Below, in pieces: positions 1 to 7,895 of a stretch of DNA of 18,835 nt (position 1 is the stretch's first letter; each line of letters starts with the position of its first letter). The stretch comes from Bacteroidales bacterium. GTDB taxonomy: Bacteria; Bacteroidota; Bacteroidia; Bacteroidales; Muribaculaceae. Where the stretch lies: positions 1 to 18,835 of the forward strand of contig CAAEIL010000199.1 in assembly GCA_900755985.1 (NCBI GenBank). Reading direction: 5' to 3'. The position numbers and the translations under genes were made by a program. The notes under the pieces were generated by a model. That model saw only the letters and a program-made list of their open reading frames with translations. It was not told the DNA's origin and did not search any database.

Positions 1-216
1 CCATCCTCCCACCCATTAGAGGACTGATGAACGCACGGAGATTTGCCAGTGGCACTCGCTCAGTTCTCGCCCTTCAGGGCAGTATGGATTTGTCGCCGAG
101 GGCAGGAATGTAGGCGGCTTCCATTATCGACCCCACCCGGAACGAGGCTTTTGCAATGGATTTTACCGCTCAATACGTCAGTCGCTCGCATACCCAGTCA
201 TCGCCGACTCCGAGCA

Positions 217-257
217 TTTTTGGCCGAGGTTCCGCTTCTCTCCACTTCGGCTAAAAA
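217..257 (+). other. Conserved covarying hairpin (copy 1)
   Basis: Stem arms 217-230 (TTTTTGGCCGAGGT) and 244-257 (ACTTCGGCTAAAAA) pair over 14 bp around a 13-nt loop (231-243). Pairs 6 and 12 are G.T, which would be G.U wobble in plus-strand RNA but A.C mismatch on the other strand. Equivalent hairpins lie at 18131-18171 and 18642-18682. Confidence 0.7.
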
Positions 258-311
258 CCGCTGCGGCCTTTGGGTCGAGAGATTACGTCCTGCGGCTTGA
301 CTCCGCTTTAT

Positions 312-342
312 CCCGACACCGCTCCTTTGTCACGGTGTCGGG
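312..342 (+). other. Second conserved hairpin (copy 1)
   Basis: CCCGACACCG (312-321) pairs perfectly with CGGTGTCGGG (333-342) around an 11-nt loop. The counterpart at 18226-18256 keeps the stem but swaps the outer C-G pair to G-C and differs in the loop. Confidence 0.65.
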
Positions 343-345
343 CGC

Positions 346-1320
346 TGCGTCCGCACCTCCGGCCATAAACTCTCTTTGACTGCTATGCTGTCAACCCGTA
401 ATCGCCTTTGGCGCTTTGCTGCGCAAAGAAACCTCCGTTGTTTTCCGAGCCGTCGATGACGGTCTGCTTCGCTTCCTCCTGCACTCGCGCCGTGGCCATA
501 CTGTCAGCCACGTTCCTCCCACCCATAGAGGAAGAAGCCGCCTACATCCACGCCCTCGGCACGTGCCACTTTATCATTCGTCTGCGACGCCGGATTTAAC
601 GCCCTGTCGGGCAGAGAGGATTATTCGCTCCGGGCGCGTCGGCATACACTCAGTCTACGCCACGATGTGAGGCTCCGAGGTATATGCCCGAACAGCCTCC
701 GGCGCAGGGCATGCGGGGGGCGGGAGACAGTTAGATAAATCTTCACTGACTCCCTGGCTGCTTCGCTATGCTACGCGCCACCCCCGATTGCTCTTTGTTC
801 CGGCACATACTTCTCCACCTTTTCACATCGTCAGCTCCGGCTTCGGCAATGCCGACACACGCCTTGCGCACCTTAAATAAACGCCCGACCCCAGGCGCCG
901 ATGCACGGTGCGCCGATGCACGACACCTCTCCGGCAGTCGGCCAACCACTGCGCTCACTCCGAGTCTGCCTACGGATTAGAGCAAGGGCAGGTCGGCTTA
1001 CTGTCTGCGGTGAGAACTCCTAGACAGAAAGCCTGTCGCTCCGTGCCTCCGCGACACCTGCCGTTTGCGCTAATCCCGGTGTAGGCACTCCGAGTTCCCT
1101 CCGTTCCTTTGGCCGCCTCACCTCCGTTGCGCACGGCTTTGTCATCACCGCACATCGCCATTGTTGTTCACCTTGTCTTGATTTCATCTGCGCCGAGGAA
1201 AAGTGAGTTCCAATTCCAATCAATTCCAATTCGTCCCGTCGCCTGACATCGCATCGACTGACATTGCCTGATTATGCCGCCTGATACCGCCTGATACAGC
1301 CCTACCGCCTGATTTCACTT
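346..1320. other. Gene-free GC-rich tract with many short hairpins
   Basis: I see no supportable gene here. Open frames are short, lie on both strands and have odd composition. Local hairpins include CTTTGC/GCAAAG near 412-426 and CGTGGC/GCCACG near 490-511. The 14-mer at 534-547 is the exact reverse complement of 108-121, and 512-531 repeats the CCTCCCACCCATAGAGGA motif of 18457-18474. The tract seems to be a diverged part of the same repeat family that bounds the window. Confidence 0.55.
1211..1312. repeat. Short tandem repeats
   Basis: CAATTCCAAT occurs twice in exact tandem (1211-1230). It is followed by five GCCTGA words at 1241, 1266, 1279, 1289 and 1307, two of them within the exact 10-bp tandem CCGCCTGATA. 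The array separates the GC-rich tract from the promoter of the peptidase gene. Confidence 0.6.
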
Positions 1321-1325
1321 TTTTC

Positions 1326-1356
1326 TTGGGGGAATGAATTAAATTTATTATATTTG
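1326..1356 (+). promoter_or_regulatory. Bacteroidetes-type promoter for the C10 peptidase
   Basis: TTG at 1326-1328 and TATATTTG at 1349-1356 match the Bacteroidetes -33 (TTG) and -7 (TAnnTTTG) elements with 20 bp between them. Transcription would start near 1361, giving a leader of about 120 nt before the ATG at 1485. Confidence 0.55.
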
Positions 1357-1484
1357 CAAATTATTCAATAAGACGATTTGAAAATATAAACAACTTATAG
1401 ACAACGAACAGGGCTCTTTATAAGCTTTTGCACATTGGAGCCTAAATCAGTGTCATATTTTTTAACAACGTGAACCTCGACATT

Positions 1485-4418
1485 ATGAATAGGTATCATA
1501 TCTTATTGCTCCTATCGATTATTGTTGGTCCTTCAGCAATAGCATTCGGAGCCGACTCAAATGTTTTGAGTGAGAAGGCGCTCGAAACACTTTCCTCAAA
1601 ATGGCATGGCAAAGCCATACATATAGGCGTGAATCCTGCCAACAGAGTAACCCGGACAACAGTCAGTCAGATAGCCAACTCCGCACAGGTAGTCAATGTG
1701 GAAAGCGACGGAAGACTTGGCTTTGTCATGTTTGCGGGCAACGGAGCAGACGCTCAAATGATAGGCTATGGTCTGAATGATACCATACACATCCAGAACA
1801 TTCCTCCTATGGCTGAGGAATTTATTTCAAATTACAATAAAGCGGTGATTAAGGCGTCGCAGAGTACATCGCAGGGAAGCGGAACTTATCCGAATCCTAC
1901 AGTTGCACACGTGGAACCTTTCATCAAAGCCAAATGGGGACAGGGTGCTCCTTTCAACGCCAAATGCCCTAAATATCAGGGCAAACCATCTGTAACAGGA
2001 TGCGATGCAGTGGCGCTTAGTCAGGTTCTCTATCATTTCAAGGCCGACAATTTCAATCCTTATACGATTGAGTACAAGGATGAAAGGTCGCTTGCAGAGG
2101 TCAGTGTAAACTTCGGCCAGCAGCATTTCAAGTATGACAAGATGCTTGATGTGTATACAGAGGGTAACTATACTCAGGAGCAAGCTGACGCGGTGGCTGA
2201 AATGATGTATGTAACTGGAGCGTCGGCTTTGATGAAATGGTCGGACGAGAAATCTTCCGGCCAATGGCCATTGGTATCTCTTGACAAATATTTCAATTTC
2301 AACGCCACATTCCTTATCCGTAAATCATTACCGACCGGTTATTGGATGAAGAAAATCCAGGAAAACCTGACTGCGGGGAAACCAATTCTATATACCGGAG
2401 CCGGAGTAAGTAGCTCAAAGTGGTCACAACATATATTTGTTTTGGACGGAATAGATGAGAACAATTATGTTCATGTCAATTGGGGATGGGCAGGTGAAGC
2501 CGATGGCTATTATGACATCACATTCTGTCACCCAAGTTTTTTTGAGGCTGATGAAGATGGCTATTACTCCGATCAGAAAATGATATGCGATATATCTCCA
2601 CGAGCCAATGGAGAAATGTATTCAGAAAGATTCGTATGTACATCCGGCTCTCCAATGACAAATCTCAACGACCAGAATGATTACATCGAAGGTCGTTTTA
2701 CCGGCTATACCACCAATTCGTATGAATCGTTGGCCGACTATAATGCAAAGATTGTTGCTGTGAAGGGCTCAGAAGTCAAGGTTCTTGGAGCAGCGGACCA
2801 TTATTATCTTAAGCAATTTCCCAATTGGGGATACATTGGATGGAATGCCGAATCAAACGGTAAACCACACGCCACCGTTCCTTTGGATAACGGAGAATGG
2901 GAATTGATGATTGCCACTTATGAATATGACACGGATGAGATGGTTTCATCTCATCCGCTTCCTATGAGACCGTTCTTCATCATTTCAGACGGAGTATTTA
3001 CTGAAAAAGGTTATAAGGATTATCCTGAGGGTAAAACAGAATGGAGAGATGAATTGGATAATAGGTTATCCATCAATGCTTTTGAACCACAGACCGATGT
3101 CATGGCAAAAGCTCCGTTTGTAGTCAAAATCAAGTCTAATTCACTGATTACATCCATTGATTCTCACGATATAAAGAGATGTTATATCGGTTTTAAGAAT
3201 ATCGAGACAGGGAAAACCTATTGGTCGGATAAGAGAATAGATGTTTACAATCTTGAATATTCAGGCTTACATTACGAGGGCTATGCAATCATTGACCCTC
3301 CCACAAACAAAGACAATGGATTTACGATGCCTAACGGTCGCTATGAGTTGATTGTTGACGAAACTGAAAATCCGGGGATTGTATTCCCGGAACCAATATA
3401 CATTGACGTATGCTCCGAGGTTGATTATCCTGTGCTTATATATGACATAACAGGTACCCTTATGCTCGATTCTTGGAATGACAGCTACTATCTCAAGAAA
3501 TGGGGCGATAAGCTTCAATTCAGAAAAAATGCAAACTACAAAGGGATAGTTTCCTCCAACAATTGCTATGCACCGGTCACTATCAATGCGTATGGCCGCA
3601 GACCGGGAGAGGATATTTCAAAAGAAATTCTTGTATCGACATTTGAGTTCAATCCGACTAATGGTTTTGGAAGCAATGATTTCGAAATACCGGGCAATCT
3701 TTATCCTCTGGAGGGTGAATATATGTTCTATTTGCGTTATCTCACCCCTGATGGGGAGAAAACGCCATTGCCATCAGGTATCCACATGCAGACCAACGAT
3801 TGGATTGAAAAATATGGCATGATGACATTGCCGACTCGCCACAATATAACTGCCAATCTTTCCTCAGGCTTACAGATGCTTGAGGTCTCAGAAACCAATT
3901 ATAACGGAATTTTGTTCTCCTTCAAGATAAAGAACATAGGAACTGCGAACTTTCTCGGTAATATGGTTGTAAGGACATGCACTCCTGAAAACGGTAAAAT
4001 CTCTGAATCAATAGTGGAGAATGTTATCCTGACACCCGGAGAGCAAAAAGCTTTAAGTGTTGAGATGTCTGTTTCTGACGAGCTTGCCTGTGAAGCTTAT
4101 ATACTTTCAAAGGCTTCAGATACGAGATCTGTCAACACGGATTATACTTTTGCTACAAAGACAGATGGTTCTGTAGCTCATTACCGTTTGGGGAAAGGTT
4201 CCGGCATAAGCAACTGTAACGCAGACAAGTCTGACATCCACATAATTGCACTGAGCGGAACGCTCTTTATAGAGGGGGCATCCGCTTCTGATAGTGTGGA
4301 GATTTTTGCCGTAGACGGATCCAAGATTGTGTCCACCAAATCAAAAGTGATTTCCGGCATAGAAAATGGAATCTACATCGTGAGAGTCAAGAACCATTCT
4401 TTCAAGGTAAGAATTTGA
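1485..4418 (+). CDS. Secreted C10 family (streptopain-like) cysteine peptidase
   Basis: This is a predicted exported cysteine protease of 977 residues. A signal peptide (about residues 1-22, Leu/Ile-rich core) is followed by a propeptide-like region and then a C10 catalytic domain (about 135-360). The catalytic Cys173 lies in VTGCDAVALSQVLYHF, His316 in SQHIFVLDGID and Asn332 in HVNWGWAGEADGYY; the WGQ at 151-153 fits the oxyanion Gln. The middle (about 370-890) looks like beta-rich, Ig-like modules I cannot name. The last 70 residues resemble a short Por/T9SS sorting tail, ending NGIYIVRVKNHSFKVRI. I chose ATG 1485 because it gives a normal signal peptide; a GTG at 1470 would add five residues. 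The gene stands alone, with its own promoter and a hairpin after the stop. It is visibly more AT-rich than the tract before it. Relatives include SpeB and Prevotella interpain. The substrate is unknown. Confidence 0.88.
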   Translation: MNRYHILLLLSIIVGPSAIAFGADSNVLSEKALETLSSKWHGKAIHIGVNPANRVTRTTVSQIANSAQVVNVESDGRLGFVMFAGNGADAQMIGYGLNDTIHIQNIPPMAEEFISNYNKAVIKASQSTSQGSGTYPNPTVAHVEPFIKAKWGQGAPFNAKCPKYQGKPSVTGCDAVALSQVLYHFKADNFNPYTIEYKDERSLAEVSVNFGQQHFKYDKMLDVYTEGNYTQEQADAVAEMMYVTGASALMKWSDEKSSGQWPLVSLDKYFNFNATFLIRKSLPTGYWMKKIQENLTAGKPILYTGAGVSSSKWSQHIFVLDGIDENNYVHVNWGWAGEADGYYDITFCHPSFFEADEDGYYSDQKMICDISPRANGEMYSERFVCTSGSPMTNLNDQNDYIEGRFTGYTTNSYESLADYNAKIVAVKGSEVKVLGAADHYYLKQFPNWGYIGWNAESNGKPHATVPLDNGEWELMIATYEYDTDEMVSSHPLPMRPFFIISDGVFTEKGYKDYPEGKTEWRDELDNRLSINAFEPQTDVMAKAPFVVKIKSNSLITSIDSHDIKRCYIGFKNIETGKTYWSDKRIDVYNLEYSGLHYEGYAIIDPPTNKDNGFTMPNGRYELIVDETENPGIVFPEPIYIDVCSEVDYPVLIYDITGTLMLDSWNDSYYLKKWGDKLQFRKNANYKGIVSSNNCYAPVTINAYGRRPGEDISKEILVSTFEFNPTNGFGSNDFEIPGNLYPLEGEYMFYLRYLTPDGEKTPLPSGIHMQTNDWIEKYGMMTLPTRHNITANLSSGLQMLEVSETNYNGILFSFKIKNIGTANFLGNMVVRTCTPENGKISESIVENVILTPGEQKALSVEMSVSDELACEAYILSKASDTRSVNTDYTFATKTDGSVAHYRLGKGSGISNCNADKSDIHIIALSGTLFIEGASASDSVEIFAVDGSKIVSTKSKVISGIENGIYIVRVKNHSFKVRI

Positions 4419-4439
4419 TAAAATATAACCAATACACTT

Positions 4440-4471
4440 TAAAAGGTCGGCCAATTAGCCTACCTTTTAAT
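4440..4471 (+). terminator. Hairpin terminator after the peptidase gene
   Basis: TTAAAAGGT (4440-4448) pairs with ACCTTTTAA (4463-4471), with an inner GGC/GCC stem separated by one C.T mismatch and a 6-nt loop. The A/T-rich arms could act in both directions. It starts 22 bp after the stop codon. Confidence 0.6.
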
Positions 4472-4642
4472 TTACGGAGTGAATAAGTGGTCGAAGCTGG
4501 TTGAATTCATAGAAATAACCAAATCAAGCGGAAATTTGACCTTCACGGCAGTGATTTTACCGCGCAATGGTTGGGTGCCTCTGCATATTTGCATATTCCG
4601 CACCGAAAATCGGACATCGGGCGAAAATCTTCACGAGGGCGG

Positions 4643-4689
4643 TGGGGGGTGTCTGAAGACACAACGGGGGCAAGCCCCCGTACCCCCCA
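4643..4689. repeat. G/C-rich three-way-junction-like element
   Basis: TGGGGGGT (4643-4650) pairs with ACCCCCCA (4682-4689). Inside are a CGGGGG/CCCCCG hairpin with a CAAG loop (4665-4680) and a short GTGTC/GACAC hairpin with a TGAA loop (4649-4662) that competes for two bases of the outer stem. The compact nested design suggests a small non-autonomous repeat or RNA element. Confidence 0.55.
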
Positions 4690-4770
4690 ATGTCTTGAAT
4701 TTCAGCTCGCTGTAAATTGCAAGCCACTACAAATCGCGAACATCTGAAATGCCGCAAATTGTTTTATATC

Positions 4771-4808
4771 AGCGGATAACAGCAGTTTTAACGTTTCTGT
4801 TATCCGCT
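4771..4808. repeat. Perfect 12-bp inverted repeat
   Basis: AGCGGATAACAG (4771-4782) and CTGTTATCCGCT (4797-4808) are exact inverted copies around a 14-nt T-rich spacer. No T-tract follows on either strand, so a protein-binding or recombination site is as likely as a terminator. Confidence 0.55.
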
Positions 4809-4900
4809 GTTACCATTTCTCGGACGATTGTGCTATCAGAAAATTTCAGCCTCCGTGAGGTCAACATTTTTACGATATTCTCTGATATGCTGATTTCAGC

Positions 4901-4947
4901 AAAAAAGCGAGCCGACAGACACCATTTTGCTATGGCATCTGTCGGCT
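4901..4947 (-). terminator. Intrinsic terminator of the minus-strand replication operon
   Basis: AGCCGACAGA (4910-4919) pairs with TCTGTCGGCT (4938-4947), with an inner CCAT/ATGG stem and symmetrical CA/CA internal loop. Read on the minus strand the stem is followed by GCG and six T residues (4901-4906). It lies about 30 bp after the stop of the VirE-N gene. Confidence 0.75.
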
Positions 4948-4975
4948 GATTATGTGGGAGGCTTACAGGGCAACT

Positions 4976-5848
4976 TCACACCTTCAAACCTGCATTTTTG
5001 CACAGGTAAAAGAATGTGCCGAGTCCTATGCGGCGTGTGGAGCGAAGAAGATTGGTGAATTTGCGGTCGCATTCAGCGGCATTGTTTTTCGGACTTTGCG
5101 AGCTGCAAAGATGAAACCACTGTCGACCGCTTTCTCCGAGGTTGGATAAAGCGGCACCAATCTTCACCCAGTCATCGTAGGTTGCAGTCAGGTCGATATG
5201 CCGATGCTCTATCTCCCGACATAATCGCGCTACTTTTTCCTCTTCATCGGCTCCTCCGAAGCCGTAATTGAATGGTGGTCGTAACTGCCTCGGCTCATGG
5301 TAGACTCCTGCAAATAGTTTTGCATTGAGATTGATATACTGGTGCCAGTCGTAACTCTGGCATCGCAGACGGCAGACATCGCCGCAAGCACGGTCGATGT
5401 TAATGCCCATATTGGCAAACTCTCTGACAAGCTGCTCGAACTGCGCTTTATGTCTGGCCGGATATTTCAATGGGATTATAAGGAAATATCCCTTGCCGCT
5501 AACCGAGTGGGCCGCATACATCACTTCCTCGATGTGACAAATCACATCTTCAAGCAATGTGTCGAAATTGGATATGTGTAGATTATCCTTGCGGTCAATG
5601 TCAACACATATCAGACCGCTATGCTTTACCAGATTACCCGCAGAACGGGTCGGAGCAAAGACACCGCTTATTGTTGCCTGTGGCAATGAAAGCTTTATCT
5701 GTTTACGCCTGTGTGCGTCATTGCACGAGCGCAGTTCGTTTATCGCGTCATATTCCACATTATTGAGGAAGTCATACAATGTGGAGCGATGTCCTTGTGT
5801 ATCTCGCACTCCGCGATAAACGGATATTTCTATGTCCTGGAATTTCAT
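4976..5848 (-). CDS. VirE-N/PriCT-2 primase-like protein (BT4734/BF3469 family)
   Basis: This 290-residue protein resembles the BT4734/BF3469 family found in Bacteroidetes integrated elements. The N-terminal VirE-N region (about 50-190) carries CVDIDRKD (acidic residues D83 and D85, a primase-like DxD), HSVSGKGYFLIIPL (114-127) and a further acidic site at D152. The C-terminal part (about 212-287, TYDDWVKIGAALSNLGESG then a Gly-rich end) fits a PriCT-2 domain. I infer a role in replicating the element together with the DUF3987 gene just upstream, from which it is separated by 185 bp of inverted repeats. The start at 5848 keeps the typical MKFQDIEISVYRGV beginning. Stop TGA; a strong terminator follows. 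Confidence 0.8.
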   Translation of the reverse strand: MKFQDIEISVYRGVRDTQGHRSTLYDFLNNVEYDAINELRSCNDAHRRKQIKLSLPQATISGVFAPTRSAGNLVKHSGLICVDIDRKDNLHISNFDTLLEDVICHIEEVMYAAHSVSGKGYFLIIPLKYPARHKAQFEQLVREFANMGINIDRACGDVCRLRCQSYDWHQYINLNAKLFAGVYHEPRQLRPPFNYGFGGADEEEKVARLCREIEHRHIDLTATYDDWVKIGAALSNLGESGRQWFHLCSSQSPKNNAAECDRKFTNLLRSTRRIGLGTFFYLCKNAGLKV

Positions 5849-5865
5849 TTTTAGTTGGAATTTTG

Positions 5866-6035
5866 AGGTTAAGGTTAATTCCGTTATTACGTTCTGTTGT
5901 TTAGCGAATTAGGTATTCACGGGCGTTAACCGGAAGGCGATTTTTGCACGATTTCGGAAATTTCGCGCAGGTTAACCCCCGTGAATACTTTTAAAGTTGA
6001 AAAACAGCGTATTATGGTATAATTAACCTTAACCT
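5866..6035. promoter_or_regulatory. Nested inverted repeats between replication genes (candidate origin or operator)
   Basis: An outer perfect 15-bp inverted repeat (5866-5880 with 6021-6035) encloses an inner 18-bp pair (5914-5931 with 5970-5987, one mismatch). The hexamer GGTTAA/TTAACC recurs seven times: twice in each outer arm, once in the left inner arm and as an overlapping pair in the right inner arm. The right outer arm overlaps the last two bases of the DUF3987 stop codon. Iteron-like words beside primase-like and helicase-like genes suggest a replication origin; an autoregulatory or RNA structure is also possible. Confidence 0.5.
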
Positions 6036-7401
6036 ATTTTTTCTTCATAACTTTTGAAACGTAAGCCGGAGAGACACCAGTCAGTTGTGCGAAGGCGTTC
6101 TGCGACACTTTCGGATAACGCTTGAAGAACTCTGGAATAAATTCGGCGTTGGTCAGTCCCGAAAGGGTCTTGACTTCGGGAGGCTCCACAAGTTTGTGGT
6201 ATACGAGCAACGCCATTCTCTCGAAGTATTCCATGCAGCGTATGGCATAGGCCATTGTGCTTTCATGCAAGGAGTAGTAATCGATTCGCTGCCCTTTTTC
6301 TTCCGCCACTTCGAGCGCATGGACTATTCCGGCATATCGTAGCAACTGTATCTGAAGCTTGCTATATATGGCGGCTTCATAGTCGTTGCCTGCGCGATCC
6401 TTCTTGTCCTGAAGTGTATTGTAATACTCTTCATAGAGCCTGTCGGCGCCCTCGGACAGAGTGATTTCTCCGTCAGTGGTGCGGAACAGTGTTTCGTGAC
6501 CGCCCATTCCGTCGTGATAGATTCCTTCGTAGAGCAGCCGTATGGTCTGATTCCATTGCGCCGCAATGTCTCCGGGGAGCTTTTCGTGACTTCTTTTGGG
6601 GTATTCGATATTCTCGACTACGCAGAAAAGAAATCGCTGGTTCAGTCCGTTGGTCATGAACAGTTCGCAGCCGAAGGTCGGGCGGAGCATACCGGTCTGC
6701 AAGTCTCCGAGTATATTGCAGAAGGGATCCTTGATGAGCATGGTGAAGCCATTCTTGCGGTCCACCTTTATGTCCTCGCAGTCAAAAAGGCGAAGCAGTT
6801 TCGATATGGCCGCAGTTCCTCCGTTCTGATACTGGTTGCGGGAATCAAACATCCCCTTGAGTTCGGGATAGATGCCGATGGCGCCACGTTTGCCTTCGTA
6901 GCTACCAGCGCTTGCTTCGGTGTCCGTTTCATTGTTGATGAACAGAATCTCACTACGGCGCTCGTCGGTGCAGTCATCGAGTACGATTGACGGACAGCGC
7001 GGTTCATTGTCGTTTCGTTCCTTGCTGGGAATCTCCTTCCACTTGTCATGCTCCTTCTTGTATTCGGCATACAGTTCCTCGTCAATCTTCCGAAGCGGTT
7101 TTGTTACCAACTTCATCGGATACGACTTGTTGCTGCCGCTTCGGGCAACGAGGACGAACCACAACACGAGCGAGTTCTTGTACTTGCCCTCGTTGATTTT
7201 GATTTTGATTTTCTTTCCTACAGCAGTGGAGGCCGTGGAAAGCACAGCAGCAGTTACGAACTCTCGGGGACAATGATATATGTCGCACACAGCATTGATA
7301 TATCGCTGAATCGATACGGGAAGTCCATCAATAGGTAGCTCAATGCCGCTGTTCAGTGACACCGGCTCGGCCTTTTTAATGATAATCTGATTTTCAGCCA
7401 T
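6034..7401 (-). CDS. DUF3987 family helicase-like protein
   Basis: This protein of 455 residues matches the DUF3987 family seen beside VirE-N proteins in Bacteroidetes islands. An N-terminal helical region (about 28-62) precedes a P-loop-like segment, ARSGSNKS (86-93), in which the usual Gly before Lys is Asn. An acidic strand, IGIYPELKGMF, may serve as the Walker B equivalent. The C-terminal 35 residues look like a small HTH (SQNAFAQLTGVSPAYVSKV). It starts 3 bp after the stop of the HTH gene, so the two are surely co-transcribed. The likely role is an ATPase or helicase in element replication. The stop is TAG, showing that TAG is used as an ordinary stop in this element. Confidence 0.78.
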   Translation of the reverse strand: MAENQIIIKKAEPVSLNSGIELPIDGLPVSIQRYINAVCDIYHCPREFVTAAVLSTASTAVGKKIKIKINEGKYKNSLVLWFVLVARSGSNKSYPMKLVTKPLRKIDEELYAEYKKEHDKWKEIPSKERNDNEPRCPSIVLDDCTDERRSEILFINNETDTEASAGSYEGKRGAIGIYPELKGMFDSRNQYQNGGTAAISKLLRLFDCEDIKVDRKNGFTMLIKDPFCNILGDLQTGMLRPTFGCELFMTNGLNQRFLFCVVENIEYPKRSHEKLPGDIAAQWNQTIRLLYEGIYHDGMGGHETLFRTTDGEITLSEGADRLYEEYYNTLQDKKDRAGNDYEAAIYSKLQIQLLRYAGIVHALEVAEEKGQRIDYYSLHESTMAYAIRCMEYFERMALLVYHKLVEPPEVKTLSGLTNAEFIPEFFKRYPKVSQNAFAQLTGVSPAYVSKVMKKK

Positions 7402-7404
7402 AAC

Positions 7405-7734
7405 CTATGCCTCCTTTCTTTTTTCGGTTATGGCTTCCACATCGGAGCGACGGTAGCGGCGATGGCCGCCCACGTCTACTTTCCTGAGGACGCCGTTCTT
7501 GTCCCAGCGGTGAAGCGTCATCTTCGATACTTTAAGTATCTTCGCCACTTCGTCGATGGTAAGCAGTTCTTTTGACAGGTCTGCACGTTGCAGTTGCAGC
7601 CGGGCTATCTCGGATGCCGAGCTAATGAGCTGATGGGCGAAATCGCACAGGTCGCCCGCTGTGATCTGGAAGATGGCATTGGGCATTCTCGATGCCATTT
7701 CCATCAAGTCGAGTGTTGGAGTTGTATAACTCAT
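7405..7734 (-). CDS. Excisionase-like helix-turn-helix protein
   Basis: A 109-residue protein with a C-terminal MerR/excisionase-type HTH: LLTIDEVAKILKVSKMTLHR then W, followed by the wing GGHRRYRRSDVEAI. The N-terminal half (MSYTTPTLDLMEMAS, then a helical stretch) may mediate dimerization. The open frame extends upstream to 7905, but a -7 box (7850-7857) lies inside that extension, so the ATG at 7734 is preferred; it leaves a leader of about 110 nt. It is first in an apparent operon with DUF3987 and VirE-N. It may control excision or replication of the element. Stop TAG. Confidence 0.75.
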   Translation of the reverse strand: MSYTTPTLDLMEMASRMPNAIFQITAGDLCDFAHQLISSASEIARLQLQRADLSKELLTIDEVAKILKVSKMTLHRWDKNGVLRKVDVGGHRRYRRSDVEAITEKRKEA

Positions 7735-7849
7735 AAAAGTATGCCCTCGCGCAATTACGATTGCTCTCTCGTCGCCTCGGGCGATGTCATCCGCTAACTC
7801 CGGCTCTCGGTCGTTGAGCCTCGCCAGTCCGTTGTTATCGAACGCACTG

Positions 7850-7857
7850 CAAAGGTA
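7850..7857 (-). promoter_or_regulatory. -7 box for the HTH-DUF3987-VirE-N operon
   Basis: On the minus strand this reads TACCTTTG, followed by CAG, a strong match to TAnnTTTG. No clear -33 TTG is seen about 20 bp upstream, so activation by a regulator is possible. Four TATAC words (7896, 7913, 7924, 7942) lie just upstream and could be its operator. Confidence 0.45.
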
Positions 7858-7895
7858 GACCCTGACATAACTTTTTGAAAAGACACGTTTTGAAG

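Larger units (their letters stand above)
1..345. repeat. GC-rich structured repeat, copy 1
   Basis: This stretch is about 75-80% alike by eye to 18453-18730 and, over 205-345, to 18120-18258. Copy 1 carries about 27 extra bases near 70-97 relative to copy 2. No convincing protein is encoded: the short open frames lie in unrelated frames between copies and none resembles a known family. It holds two hairpins, 217-257 and 312-342, that recur in other copies with compensating base changes. The repeat may start upstream of the window. Function is unknown; it could be a structured RNA, a mobile repeat or a recombination target. Confidence 0.75.
4472..4900. other. Gene-free interval with inverted repeats
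   Basis: No credible gene is visible between the peptidase terminator and the terminator of the minus-strand operon. Two structured elements stand out: a G/C-rich folded element at 4643-4689 and a 12-bp inverted repeat at 4771-4808. The left boundary of the integrated element probably lies in or near this interval, but I found no convincing direct repeat matching the right side. Confidence 0.5.

Noticed and set aside
43..1229. Several 60-85 residue open frames on both strands in the GC-rich tract
   Set aside because: They lie in unrelated frames, are not conserved in frame between repeat copies, have odd Arg/Pro/Ser-rich composition and no recognisable family.
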